Below, one piece after another: positions 34,671-43,852 of a stretch of DNA of 54,573 bases. A model generated the notes under the pieces. It ran no database searches. It was not told the DNA's origin and worked only from the letters and a program-made list of their open reading frames with translations. How positions within the stretch are numbered: position 1 is the stretch's first letter; each line of letters begins with the position of its first letter. This DNA comes from Robiginitomaculum sp. (GTDB lineage Bacteria; Pseudomonadota; Alphaproteobacteria; Caulobacterales; Maricaulaceae). The position numbers and the translations under genes are program-made. The stretch covers positions 125,457-180,029 of the forward strand of contig NVXK01000006.1 of NCBI GenBank assembly GCA_002733905.1, read 5' to 3'.

Positions 34671-36107
34671 ATGGATCCGGAAAAAATAAAGCAGAGCCTT
34701 CCTTCGCTCGAAAAAATATTAACCTATAAAAAACCAATCGGGATAGGTGTGGGGGCCTTAGTGGGGGTGATGGTGCTAAGCTCTGTCTTCTCTTCTGGCG
34801 CAAGCGATAAAGCAATCGCCCAAGACGGTTTAGTTCGGAGTGCAGGGCAGTCTGTTTCTTCTGCCAGTAAAAGCAAAGGAACAGATATGAAACTCTCATC
34901 CGCCCAAAGAAAACAAATGAAACAACTGACCAAAGAGATGAATGCCCTTCGTAAGGGTTTGAAAAAATCAGGTGTTTCTAGCTTTCAAGACCCAAATATT
35001 GTCGCCGTTCATAAACAAAAAATGACGGAATATTTTAATGCCCTTCAAAACTTTCCACCCGTTGTCGACGAAACAAGTACTGATAAAGACGGGCTTGCCG
35101 CACGTAAAGCTTTCAAGGATTTGCGTACCAGTTTGGGCAAAGAGTTACAGCGCGCAAAAAAGCAAATGGCGAAAAGTGGTGATCCACAGCTACAGCTGGC
35201 TGCAATCGAAGCTAATCTGAAAAACAACCCAATGCCGTCTCGCCTTTATATGCCAATTACCAAAGCGCACGTGGAGCCATGGCTCGTAGAAGCTAAAGCT
35301 GCCGCTGCGGCGGCTGAAGAGAGTGTTAAAGATCTTAACCGCCTTGCCAAAACTGCAAAACTTGAAAGCAATAATCCGGGCACTGTGCAATCTGGTGCGC
35401 CCTATGACATGAATGATATTCGTCGTTTGCAAAACCATGCCGCACGGCGTGCAGAGCAGGCGAGGGAAGGGTATACTCTGTTGTCCAAAAACCTGTCGGA
35501 CGCGATGGTTGGTCTTACGCGTGATGTACCAAATTATAGAGGCAGTTATGCGACGCAAAATTTCGAGAAAGCCCGCGTAACAGGAGAAGCCGCTGTGGCT
35601 GTAGAAAAAGCTCTGGGGCGCAAAGGTAAAACGGCGAAGGATTTTCTAGTACTTGTGACGAACTATCACGCCAATTTTCTTGCAAATCAAGGTGAATCCC
35701 TCAAAGGGGTCAAATTACCTAAAGCAAAGTCCAAAGATAAAAAACGTATCAAAGCAGCTAAAAGTATTTTGGGCAAAAAGAAATACGGCTTTGGTAAACA
35801 CGGCCCAATCATTCTCATCACCGACAAAATTGTTCCCCGAGAACGTAAAGACAAAGAAGTTAAAGTTGACGATGTAGATGTATCCCTTAATGGTGATGTC
35901 ACCATGTCAGGGAGTGAAACCACATGGACATATAAGTGGGACGAGTTCAAGTTCGTGACACCTATTCTAGACACCAATACTGATGATTGGTATTTGTGGA
36001 CGATCACGGCTAAAAAATTCTCGTCAGGCGGCAGACGCACACCTATCGGAAAATGGGTTTCTGGCAAAGCCAATAAAGGGCCCCAAATTCTTAAGAAAAA
36101 TTTCTAA
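34671..36107 (+). CDS. Membrane-anchored, mostly helical protein of unknown function
   Basis: A 478-residue protein with a short cytoplasmic start, one hydrophobic segment near residues 25-44 (GIGVGALVGVMVLSSVFSSG) and a large soluble remainder. This is rich in Lys/Ala helices likely to form coiled coil (AAAAAEESVKDLNRLAKTAK). A beta-type C-terminus (VSLNGDVTMSGSETTWTYKW) follows. I do not recognise a family. GGGAG lies at a normal distance before the ATG, and it begins 44 bases after the M19-like gene, so the two are probably co-transcribed. The topology suggests a periplasmic helper or anchor for the hydrolase; this is inference. Confidence 0.7.
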   Translation: MDPEKIKQSLPSLEKILTYKKPIGIGVGALVGVMVLSSVFSSGASDKAIAQDGLVRSAGQSVSSASKSKGTDMKLSSAQRKQMKQLTKEMNALRKGLKKSGVSSFQDPNIVAVHKQKMTEYFNALQNFPPVVDETSTDKDGLAARKAFKDLRTSLGKELQRAKKQMAKSGDPQLQLAAIEANLKNNPMPSRLYMPITKAHVEPWLVEAKAAAAAAEESVKDLNRLAKTAKLESNNPGTVQSGAPYDMNDIRRLQNHAARRAEQAREGYTLLSKNLSDAMVGLTRDVPNYRGSYATQNFEKARVTGEAAVAVEKALGRKGKTAKDFLVLVTNYHANFLANQGESLKGVKLPKAKSKDKKRIKAAKSILGKKKYGFGKHGPIILITDKIVPRERKDKEVKVDDVDVSLNGDVTMSGSETTWTYKWDEFKFVTPILDTNTDDWYLWTITAKKFSSGGRRTPIGKWVSGKANKGPQILKKNF

Positions 36108-36148
36108 CATACTCAAAATTATTTGTTGTTAGCGCCTACGGAATGGAC

Positions 36149-36180
36149 GTAAGTCTGTCTCATAGGCGTTGATGTCAGAC
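36149..36180 (+). repeat. Dispersed intergenic repeat, copy B
   Basis: Matches 24411-24442 at 26 of 32 positions, with core CATAGGCGTTGATGTCAGAC. A CGCCTA just upstream (36133-36138) can pair with TAGGCG inside the repeat. Confidence 0.65.
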
Positions 36181-36274
36181 TGTCTAAACCATTTTCCCTT
36201 AGCTGGTTTCATAATCTTTTTGCGTATCTATTTGTCGCTAAATGAAGGAATGTCTTTGTAGAAACTTTCCGTAT

Positions 36275-36297
36275 AAGTCCGTTTTTGAAACGGGCTT
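36275..36297. terminator. Hairpin, possible terminator
   Basis: AAGTCCGTTT / AAACGGGCTT form a 10-bp stem with one G-U pair and a 3-base loop, about 170 bases after the 34671-36107 gene. Confidence 0.4.
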
Positions 36298-36570
36298 GCG
36301 CCAATTTTTGCGTTGAGTTTCGGATTTTCCAATTTGTGTCCCAATTGAGAGCGTCTTTACTCATTTAGACACTGATGTACACAAATTCATATTTTTCTAA
36401 TTGAATAGGCTATATAAAGGAGGGGGAAAATCATGCACCCCGTATCTAGGTTTTTGAATAGTTAGAATTCATCAAATAGCTTTGTGGTTTGAACGTGTAA
36501 TGTGCATTGTTAAATGTGAATGATACAAAATTGTTTTGCGCCTTTGGGTGAAAAAAAAGGCGGAAATAAG

Positions 36571-37779
36571 ATGAGTAGTCAAAATACTGCACGCATAGCA
36601 GGGAGAGCAACAGGGTTGGCTTTGTTGATCCCGATGACATTGTCGACAATGGCAATTGTGTTATTGGCACCGATTTTACCTAAATTGATGGAAGAGTTTA
36701 GAGACGTACCCAATTACCAATATTTGGTGCCAATGATTTTGACCATTCCTGCTTTGTGTGTTGCTATTCTCTCTCCTGTGGCAGGTGCATTGGGGGATTA
36801 TTTTGGTCGACGCAAACTTTTGATTTCCGCAATGGCCGTATATGGTGTTGTCGGTCTTGCACCATTGTTTTTACAAAGTCTGACCTCGATTTTAATCTCT
36901 CGCATCGGCGTGGGGATATCCGAGGCGATCATTATGACATTATCGACGACGTTGATTGCCGATTTTTTTAAAGGTGGAAATCGGAGTAAATGGTTGGCGG
37001 GGCAAACGGCAGTTGCATCGGTTTCTGCGACCTGTTTCTTTATTTTAGGCGGGTATCTCGGACAATTTGGCTGGAGAATGCCATTTGTTATTTACTCAAC
37101 GGCTTTCCTTATGTTGATCGCGGTTTTAGTGTTTACATGGGAAATCGAAGAAGAAAAAGGTGAAGACGGCGAAGTTCATCAATTGCAATCTGCAAGCTGG
37201 ACCGGATTTCCTTGGAAACACATGTTGGGTGTTGTTCTTGTGACTGTATTTGCCTCTGTTTTGTTTTATACGGTTCAAATTCAAAGCGCCCCAGGCCTTG
37301 TGTCGCACGGAATTACCGATAGTTTTAAAATTGGCTGGATGAGTGCTTTGGCGTCAATTGGGGTTCCGCTTGGTACTTTTATTTACTCTCGCAACGCAAA
37401 ACGCCCTATTGAATTACTGTTACTCATCGAATTTTCTTTATTGGCTGTTGGCTTTGTGGTCATGAGTAATGCGCCGTCTGCATGGGGGTTTTTGGGCGGT
37501 TGCGCGCTTAATCAAATTGGCGCGGGTATGTTATTGCCAACCTTGTTGGTATGGGCTGTCACGGGATTGTCGTTTGAATTTAGAGGGCGGGGCACTGGTA
37601 TTTGGCAAGGGGTCTTTGCGCTCGGTCAATGGCTCAGTCCAATCGTGATTACGCTCTTAAGTTTGCGCTTTGGTGGCTTAATCTCGTCTTTCCAATTCCT
37701 TGGCTACGCTTCGGCTATTGCTGCCATATTAGCCGTCGTCTTATTATGGAAAACAAGCAAAACCGTGAATGCAGCTTAG
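36571..37779 (+). CDS. Major facilitator superfamily (MFS) transporter
   Basis: About 402 residues from the ATG at 36571, which has AAGGCGGA seven bases upstream. The ATG at 36520 would add 17 residues with no ribosome-binding site. There are twelve predicted membrane helices. The MFS motif A region between helices 2 and 3 reads GALGDYFGRRKLL, and SRIGVGISEAIIMTLSTTL resembles motif-bearing helix 4. It is most like drug:H+ or metabolite exporters, but the substrate is not evident. It is followed after nine bases by an SDR gene, indicating a transporter/oxidoreductase pair acting on the same metabolite. Confidence 0.88.
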   Translation: MSSQNTARIAGRATGLALLIPMTLSTMAIVLLAPILPKLMEEFRDVPNYQYLVPMILTIPALCVAILSPVAGALGDYFGRRKLLISAMAVYGVVGLAPLFLQSLTSILISRIGVGISEAIIMTLSTTLIADFFKGGNRSKWLAGQTAVASVSATCFFILGGYLGQFGWRMPFVIYSTAFLMLIAVLVFTWEIEEEKGEDGEVHQLQSASWTGFPWKHMLGVVLVTVFASVLFYTVQIQSAPGLVSHGITDSFKIGWMSALASIGVPLGTFIYSRNAKRPIELLLLIEFSLLAVGFVVMSNAPSAWGFLGGCALNQIGAGMLLPTLLVWAVTGLSFEFRGRGTGIWQGVFALGQWLSPIVITLLSLRFGGLISSFQFLGYASAIAAILAVVLLWKTSKTVNAA

Positions 37780-37787
37780 GGGGGGGG
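37779..37787 (+). repeat. Poly-G tract (nine G) at the SDR ribosome-binding site
   Basis: Nine consecutive G, beginning with the last base of the MFS stop codon and ending two bases (a T and an A-start interval) before the SDR ATG. It serves as the Shine-Dalgarno region. Homopolymers of this length are often unstable. Confidence 0.9.
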
Positions 37788-37788
37788 T

Positions 37789-38556
37789 ATGTCCGATAGA
37801 TTATTAGGGAAAACGGCCATTATTACTGGTGCTGGTAATGGCATCGGCCAAGGATGTGCGCTTATGTTTGCATGTCAAGGCGCGCATGTCATTGGTGTGG
37901 AACGGGATGTAGAGGCGGCGCAAGCAACGCTAAAAATTGCCGCCCAAGAAGGCTTGGACATTGAATTCGAAGCCCCCGTTGATTTGTTAAAACCCGTAGA
38001 CGTCACAAGCATGTTTGAGCGCATTGGCGAGAAACACGGGGCGGTCGATATTTTACTCAATGCGGCGGCCTTTGCGATATTTAACTGGATTGAAGATCTG
38101 AGTTATGAAGACTGGCAAACGACATTGCGCGGCGAATTAGACATTGTCTTTTTGCCAACCAAAGCTGCATGGCCACTGTTAAAGAAAAGCGGTCAGGCCT
38201 CCATCATTAATTTTGCATCGGCGAATGCTTATAACGCGCTGGAGGGAAGCCCCGCATTGGCTCATTGCGCCGGTAAGGGCGGCGTGCTTGCCATGACACG
38301 TCAATTGGCAATGGAGGGTGCACCTCATAATATTCGGGCTAATACGATCTCCCCGGGCTTTATTAAAACGGCGGCGACAATACGCCACCTTAAGGCAGAC
38401 ACATCTTTCAAAGATATGGTTTTAGCCAAAAATATGATCCAGCGTTTGGGCGAGCCAGAAGATATCGCTTACATGGCCGTCTACCTTGCCTCAAACGAAG
38501 CAGGCTATACTACCGGCGCCGATTTTAGCGTCGACGCAGGGGCGACAGCATGGTGA
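37789..38556 (+). CDS. Short-chain dehydrogenase/reductase (SDR), His in place of catalytic Tyr
   Basis: A 255-residue classical SDR. The NAD(P)-binding TGAGNGIGQG is near residue 13, NAAAF near 85 corresponds to NNAG, and INFASANAY near 140 gives the Ser. Further on are AMEGAPHNIRANTISPGFI and a C-terminal YTTGADFSVDAGATAW. The active-site YxxxK is HCAGK (~162), so the usual Tyr is His. Some SDR subfamilies show this, and activity may remain but with altered mechanism. An acidic residue at the end of beta-2 (VERD) favours NAD over NADP. It is co-transcribed with the MFS gene. The substrate is unknown. Confidence 0.85.
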   Translation: MSDRLLGKTAIITGAGNGIGQGCALMFACQGAHVIGVERDVEAAQATLKIAAQEGLDIEFEAPVDLLKPVDVTSMFERIGEKHGAVDILLNAAAFAIFNWIEDLSYEDWQTTLRGELDIVFLPTKAAWPLLKKSGQASIINFASANAYNALEGSPALAHCAGKGGVLAMTRQLAMEGAPHNIRANTISPGFIKTAATIRHLKADTSFKDMVLAKNMIQRLGEPEDIAYMAVYLASNEAGYTTGADFSVDAGATAW

Positions 38557-38559
38557 TGA

Positions 38560-38940
38560 CCCAGGCGGTGTAGGGATGAAATCACGTCGCGTGCACACTT
38601 TGACCGTTTAAAAAAGACGGAACCTTCAACCCTTATCCGGGACATTATTCGCCAAGTTTGCAACGAAAACGGCGTTGATATTATTAAGGGTGTCATCTCA
38701 AAAGATCACGTCCATATGTTTGTTTCTGTGCCGCCAAAATTGGCTATCAGCGATTTTATGCGTAAGGCGAAAGGTCGTTCCTCTCGCAAGATACAGATGG
38801 AATTTCCAGAACTGAAGAAACGTTATTGGGGTCGCCACTTCTGGGGTAGGGGATATTTTTCGACAACAAGCGGTCAGATTACAGACGATATCATACTTCA
38901 GTATTTAGAAGCTCATAATCCTAGCGACGCCAGTCGGTAG
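38560..38940 (+). pseudogene. 5'-truncated IS200/IS605-family transposase (Y1 tyrosine transposase)
   Basis: The frame runs from the SDR end to the stop at 38938-38940. The recognisable part starts near 38620 (RDIIRQVCNENGVDIIKGVI). It carries the HUH motif in SKDHVHMFVS, the conserved MRKAKGRSSRKIQMEFPELK and YWGRHFWGRGYFSTTSG, and the Tyr nucleophile in QYLEAH. About the first 35-45 residues of a normal TnpA are absent. No start codon precedes this part except an internal ATG within the HUH region. It is therefore a relic left next to the SDR stop codon; no left or right IS end could be defined. Confidence 0.8.
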
Positions 38941-38984
38941 TGGTTTAGTCTCCATTGAGGGGGTGGGGGAAGTGGAAAGGTTTT

Positions 38985-39413
38985 TTAGTTGTTGGTCATA
39001 TTCATGATAGCGAAGCCTAGATAAATCATGGAGGCGACGATTGAGATGCCGCCTACGATGACGAGTAGTGGGGGAACGCCGAATAGGACTTCTGTCAGGA
39101 TGCCGATAGGCATGAGCATGCCTGCAAGGGCGAGCCATGAAATACGGCTGGCGGCTTTCGCGGCGATGGGAAGCTGCCAGAGCAGATAGCCGACAAGCAG
39201 GTTAAGCAGGGCAAATAGATTGCCGTGTACATGGGCGAGGCGGGATTCGAAATGTTTGCCGTCATTGCTACCGGCAATCCACTCAACTTTATCCGGCGCA
39301 AAATCGCGTAAGTATATCAGCACAAATCCGTAAATCATAAAGCCGGACAGGAACCAAACGCCTGCCATCATGTTTTTCTTACCTTGTATGTTTTGGGGTG
39401 TATTTTTGGGCAT
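38985..39413 (-). CDS. Small membrane protein at the end of the RND operon
   Basis: A 142-residue protein with four membrane segments near residues 15-33, 65-82, 90-108 and 112-136. It has a conserved-looking polar patch RLAHVHGNLFALLNLLVGYL. I do not recognise the family. It starts 14 bases after the TolC gene end on the same strand and belongs to the efflux operon by position. A ribosome-binding AAAGGAG lies before its ATG. Confidence 0.7.
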   Translation of the reverse strand: MPKNTPQNIQGKKNMMAGVWFLSGFMIYGFVLIYLRDFAPDKVEWIAGSNDGKHFESRLAHVHGNLFALLNLLVGYLLWQLPIAAKAASRISWLALAGMLMPIGILTEVLFGVPPLLVIVGGISIVASMIYLGFAIMNMTNN

Positions 39414-39426
39414 ATTGTTTCTCCTT

Positions 39427-40764
39427 TTAGAATAATGCGGGGGTTAAGCTGCCGACTTGCAATGTGCCCATAGTCATTAAGAGCTGGGCCTTGCTAAGCT
39501 CATACAAGTTTCCTGACCTTGCCAAATTTGACTGTGCCTCCCACAGGGATGCCTCGGCCAAGGTTAGGTCGTTGAGGGTGGAACGGCTATTTTCATAAAG
39601 CAGACTTTCGATACGCAACGCTTCTTGGGCTTGCGTTAATGCGACCTTTGAAACATCAATACCTCGGCGGGATGCGTCCATAGATTGCCACGCATTTTTG
39701 ATGTTTGCATTGGTTTGGTTGACTAAACTGTCATAGGCAAGACGCGCCTGCGTTTTGCCTATGCGGGCCTGCGAGATGTTGCGGCTTTTAATCTTGCCAT
39801 CAAATAATGGGATGGTGAACTGTACGCCGATTTGCCATTCATCTTGGACAGAAAAACTGCCGCCCGACATAGCGCGCGCATTGCCGATGGCATTAAGTTG
39901 TGGTCTTTTAGCTGCGCGGGCGATGTTGACTTTACTTTCTGTCATTTCCATTTTGGCTGTAGCCTCGCGTAAGACGGGGTGTTCACGCCGTGCTGTGGTG
40001 AGCGCTTCATTGAGTGCTAGCGGAAGGGTGGACTGCGCCACCGTAAATTTGGTGAGTAAAAGAGAACTAGGCACGTCGCTGCTCATCAGGCTTGCAAGAT
40101 TTATCTTGTTTTGGTTGTAAGCTGTGTCGAGTTGCAAGCGTTCATACTTTGCTCTTTCAAAGGCCGTATTGATTTTGGCTTGGTCAAGCTTCGTGGCTTT
40201 GCCTTGCGAAAGAAGCAGCGCGATGCGGCTCTGTTCTTTACGGTAAAACTCCAGTCTTTGATCGGACGCTTGTTTTAGTTTTTCCAATGTTAATAGCTCT
40301 GAATAAGAACGCATAACAGAGAAAATAAGTGCCTGTTTCATGCTTTCAGAGGCTTGCTGACTACCTTTAATTTGCGCACGGGCCAGGTCATTGGCAGCGT
40401 TCAGCCTTCCGCCTGTATACAGCGGCATTTGCGCGTAAAGACCGCTGTTGAAAATATCTTGATCAAGGCTTGGAAAAACACCGCTTTCGTGAATGGGAAC
40501 AATAATCATCGGGTCTGAATAACGGGTATATCCACCGCGCAAGTCAAGAGTTGGCAATCGACCCGCCTTGGCTTTATCCAGCTCCAGCTCAGCGATTTCT
40601 ACGCCCATGCCTATGCTTTGGTAGCTAGGGTTGTTGGCTAGGGCGGTCTCGATGGCCTTATTAACGCTGAGTGGTGTTTGGGCGAATGCGCTAGGCGCAA
40701 TGTTTAAAGCGAGGGCGGCGAACGCAATCAAAACACCTTTGGATTTAAGCAAGTTTATCATCAT
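39427..40764 (-). CDS. TolC-family outer-membrane efflux protein
   Basis: A 445-residue protein with signal peptide (LIAFAALALNIAPSAFAQ). It has the duplicated helical hairpin of outer-membrane factors: LSVNKAIETALANNPSYQSI, YAQMPLYTGGRLNAANDLAR near 110, VQFTIPLFDGKIKSRNISQA near 320, and the repeat ALTQAQEALRIESLLYENSR. It forms the trimeric outer-membrane channel of the RND pump. Its start overlaps the RND gene end by 20 bases (ATG 40764; ATG 40761 is equally possible), so translation is coupled. Confidence 0.9.
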   Translation of the reverse strand: MMINLLKSKGVLIAFAALALNIAPSAFAQTPLSVNKAIETALANNPSYQSIGMGVEIAELELDKAKAGRLPTLDLRGGYTRYSDPMIIVPIHESGVFPSLDQDIFNSGLYAQMPLYTGGRLNAANDLARAQIKGSQQASESMKQALIFSVMRSYSELLTLEKLKQASDQRLEFYRKEQSRIALLLSQGKATKLDQAKINTAFERAKYERLQLDTAYNQNKINLASLMSSDVPSSLLLTKFTVAQSTLPLALNEALTTARREHPVLREATAKMEMTESKVNIARAAKRPQLNAIGNARAMSGGSFSVQDEWQIGVQFTIPLFDGKIKSRNISQARIGKTQARLAYDSLVNQTNANIKNAWQSMDASRRGIDVSKVALTQAQEALRIESLLYENSRSTLNDLTLAEASLWEAQSNLARSGNLYELSKAQLLMTMGTLQVGSLTPALF

Positions 40765-43700
40765 AGTCTTTCTCTTTGGCGATGTCGCTCTCTTTGTAAA
40801 ACAAGGAGAAAAGTACAGGTATAAATACGAGGGTCAGGAGTGTGGCCGCGAGGATGCCTCCGATAACAACCGTGGCGATGGGTGAGAACCGTTCTGCGCC
40901 GACGGAGAGTTCAAGCGCGAGGGGGAGCATGCCCGCAATATCTGAAAACGCGGTCATCATAATTGGGCGGTAACGCACGGACACGGACTCAACGAGCGCA
41001 TCGTGCAATTCTGCACCGTCACGCAATCTCGATAAAATATAGTCAATTAAAACGATGGCGTTGTTGACGACTGTACCCGTCAACAAAATAATGCCGAGCA
41101 GGGCAGGCATAGACAGATATTTGCCTGCGAGGAGCAGCGCTAGTGCTACGCCAATAATTTGCATAGGGATAGCCATCATTATGGTCAGCGGGTGTTTGAA
41201 CGAGCGGAATTGCGCCACAAGTACAAGGTAAACTGCGAGTATACCAAGCAGTAGTGCGCGCACCATACGCTTTTGCGCTTCGGCAAAATCGGTCTGCTCG
41301 CCCGTAATGGTGATGCTGTAACCGTCGGGAAGTTCAATGCCGTCAATGCCCGTTTGCACATCAGTAATGGCGCCTGACAAAGGCCGCCCGTAATTATAAC
41401 CAAGGATGCTGAGCGTGCGTTGATAGTCTTCGCGTGTGACAATGCGCGGGGCTAGGTATTCCTCGATATGGCCGATTTCGCGCATAGGATAGCTAATGCC
41501 CGTATGGCTCATGATGTTGACATCAAGGAATGCGTTCAGTGTGTTACGGTCCTCTCCAGCGTAGCGCACAGAGATGTCCAAATCTTGGTCAAATTCTTGC
41601 CTGAACGGCGTGGCCACAACTCCGACAACCGATTGATAAGCGGCGTTGGCGATTGTGATTCCGTCTAGCCCAAGCTCACTGGCGCGTCCTTGGTCAATGA
41701 CAATTTTGGCTTCGGGCGTATCGATTGCCCAAGAGCGGTAAACATTTTGCGTCCCCGGTACATTTTGAGTGATAGCGAGAACTTTCTCGCCCAAAATATC
41801 AAGCTGTTCTTGCTCAGGGCCGGAAATTCTTACATCAATTGGCGCAATGGTTGTGGAACGCGCCGTGCCGCCTTTTTCTTTTAGGATTAATAGCGTGACG
41901 CCGGGAATAGTATTCATTTTCTCCCGTACACTGTCCATGACATCCCAAATGGAATGATCGCGTTTATTACGCGGGGTTAGGGTCACGGTCATTTCGGCTT
42001 GGTTGACATCCATCGCGCCGCGCGAGCCTAGATAACGCCCGCCAGCTTCGTAGCCTGCCATGGTGCTGACAGAGATAACGCCGTCCTCAGCCATAAAGGC
42101 TTGCTCGATTTGCGCGACGATTTTTAGCGTATCCGCCAGTTCGGTGCCAGGGATTGAGTCTACTGAAACTTGAATGCTGCCGCCATCAAACTTCGGGAGC
42201 ATTTCGCTACCGAGAGATTTCATAATCTGCACACCCGGCACCATAAGAAGTACACCAATCAACAGAGTTAGCTTCGGGTATTTCAGCGCGCCTTTCAGCC
42301 AGCCAATATAAATGCCTTTGACATAGTCAAGGAGTGCGTGGAAGGGCGCGAGTATTTTCTCTAGCAGATGATGTTTATGGTCATCGCGTAGCCAAAGTGC
42401 GGAGAGAAGCGGGATCAATGTAACGGACACAACAAATGACGAAGCGAGTGCGAAGGTAAGCGTGAGCGCCAACGGGCCAAATAATTTACCGACAAACCCG
42501 CCCAAAAACATCAAAGGCACGAGCACGGATATTGTCGTTACTGTGCCGGCCAAGTCAGCGAGGAAAATTTCTTCCGTGCCGACGAGCGCCGCTTTAAATG
42601 GCTTTTCACCCTGTTTAATATGACGATTGATATTTTCAAGCACAACAATGCCGTCATCGACGAGTAGTCCAATCGAGAGAATAATCGCAGACATGGTGAC
42701 CATGTTGAGGTCAATGCCTGCAAAATTCATCAAGATGAATGTCATCAAAAATGACACGGGGATGGACAGAGCAATAATCGCGGCTTGGCGGATGTTGGCG
42801 AGGAAAAGGAGTACAACGAAAATGGTGAGCACCAGCGCGATCAAAACCGTGGTCGTCATATTGTCGATCACTAATGTAGTAAATACACTATCATCATCGG
42901 CGATTTGAATGTCGAGCAGTGGGAATTTTACTTTTATCTCGGCGAGGGTTCTCTTGACTTCTTTCGCAACCTCCACAGTATTGGCTTCGCCTAGTTTCAT
43001 GACTTGCAGGGCAATGGCTTCGTCTGCGTTAAAGTGATAGGCGGAGCGCGCTTCTTTTTCGAGAAAATTGACAGCGGCAATATCGCCTATAAACACATTG
43101 CGGCCATTGATATTGGCTATAACAATGTTTTTAATCTGCTGTTCGTTCTCTAGAGTTAAATCGAACCGAATAATGGTTTCTTGCGTGCCTTTATTGACCC
43201 GTCCGCCGGACGCCGTGATATTCCAGCTTCTAAGGGCGGTTTTAACTTGCTCAATACTAATGCCGTAACTGCGCATTTGGTCTTTGCTAAGTGTGACCTC
43301 CAGTTCTTTTTTGTGGCCGCCGAATATATCAACTGCCGCAACCCCGTCCACGCGCTGAAACGCATCTTTAAGGGCATTATCAGCAAGCTCTCTCACGTCT
43401 TGTAAAGAGAGCGTTTCGCTGGAAATTGCAAAGGTCAAGATCGGTTTGTCGGACGAGGAGAAACTAAGAACTTGCGGCTCTTTAACTTGCGGGGGCAGCT
43501 TATGGCGGATACGGCCAACAGCATTTTGCGTATCAAGCGTCGCTGCCTCCGTTGTTTTTGTATAATGGAACTCGGCCTTAACAATCGATAGGCCAACTTG
43601 AGATGTGGAGCTAACCTTGCGGATGCCGTCAATAGCGGCCACTTCTTCCTCAATGGCTTTGCTCACATTTTTAGCAATATCCGCAGCCGCTACGCCCGGA

Positions 43701-43852
43701 TACGCGGTGATTACAGTAATCACAGGGGGGTCCGTATCCGGGAATAGCTTGACTGGGATTGCGAGCCGGGCAAAGACTCCCAATATGGTGATGCCAATGA
43801 GTATGGCAAAAACTGTATAGCGGTATTTAAGGGAAAAGCGCGGCCAACTCAT
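40745..43852 (-). CDS. RND-family efflux permease (AcrB/MexB-like or heavy-metal-like exporter)
   Basis: A 1035-residue protein of standard RND length with twelve membrane helices. Helix 1 is RYTVFAILIGITILGVFARL. Porter-domain features include DTDPPVITVITAYPGVAAAD and KAIEEEVAAIDGIRKVSSTS. Helix 4, GIDLNMVTMSAIILSIGLLVDDGIVVLENI, holds the double Asp of the proton relay. It exports toxic compounds or metabolites using the proton gradient. The presence of the VDDGIVVLENI motif and a single permease gene fits a HAE-type drug/organic pump rather than a CusA metal pump, but the substrate remains open. It overlaps the MFP gene by four bases and the TolC gene by 20. Confidence 0.92.
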   Translation of the reverse strand: MSWPRFSLKYRYTVFAILIGITILGVFARLAIPVKLFPDTDPPVITVITAYPGVAAADIAKNVSKAIEEEVAAIDGIRKVSSTSQVGLSIVKAEFHYTKTTEAATLDTQNAVGRIRHKLPPQVKEPQVLSFSSSDKPILTFAISSETLSLQDVRELADNALKDAFQRVDGVAAVDIFGGHKKELEVTLSKDQMRSYGISIEQVKTALRSWNITASGGRVNKGTQETIIRFDLTLENEQQIKNIVIANINGRNVFIGDIAAVNFLEKEARSAYHFNADEAIALQVMKLGEANTVEVAKEVKRTLAEIKVKFPLLDIQIADDDSVFTTLVIDNMTTTVLIALVLTIFVVLLFLANIRQAAIIALSIPVSFLMTFILMNFAGIDLNMVTMSAIILSIGLLVDDGIVVLENINRHIKQGEKPFKAALVGTEEIFLADLAGTVTTISVLVPLMFLGGFVGKLFGPLALTLTFALASSFVVSVTLIPLLSALWLRDDHKHHLLEKILAPFHALLDYVKGIYIGWLKGALKYPKLTLLIGVLLMVPGVQIMKSLGSEMLPKFDGGSIQVSVDSIPGTELADTLKIVAQIEQAFMAEDGVISVSTMAGYEAGGRYLGSRGAMDVNQAEMTVTLTPRNKRDHSIWDVMDSVREKMNTIPGVTLLILKEKGGTARSTTIAPIDVRISGPEQEQLDILGEKVLAITQNVPGTQNVYRSWAIDTPEAKIVIDQGRASELGLDGITIANAAYQSVVGVVATPFRQEFDQDLDISVRYAGEDRNTLNAFLDVNIMSHTGISYPMREIGHIEEYLAPRIVTREDYQRTLSILGYNYGRPLSGAITDVQTGIDGIELPDGYSITITGEQTDFAEAQKRMVRALLLGILAVYLVLVAQFRSFKHPLTIMMAIPMQIIGVALALLLAGKYLSMPALLGIILLTGTVVNNAIVLIDYILSRLRDGAELHDALVESVSVRYRPIMMTAFSDIAGMLPLALELSVGAERFSPIATVVIGGILAATLLTLVFIPVLFSLFYKESDIAKEKDYDDKLA

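Larger units (their letters stand above)
36108..36570. other. 463-base gap before the MFS gene
   Basis: Contains copy B of the dispersed repeat (36149-36180) and a hairpin (36275-36297). The 100 bases before the MFS start are AT-rich and probably hold its promoter, but no clear -35/-10 pair stands out. No gene is supported. Confidence 0.5.
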
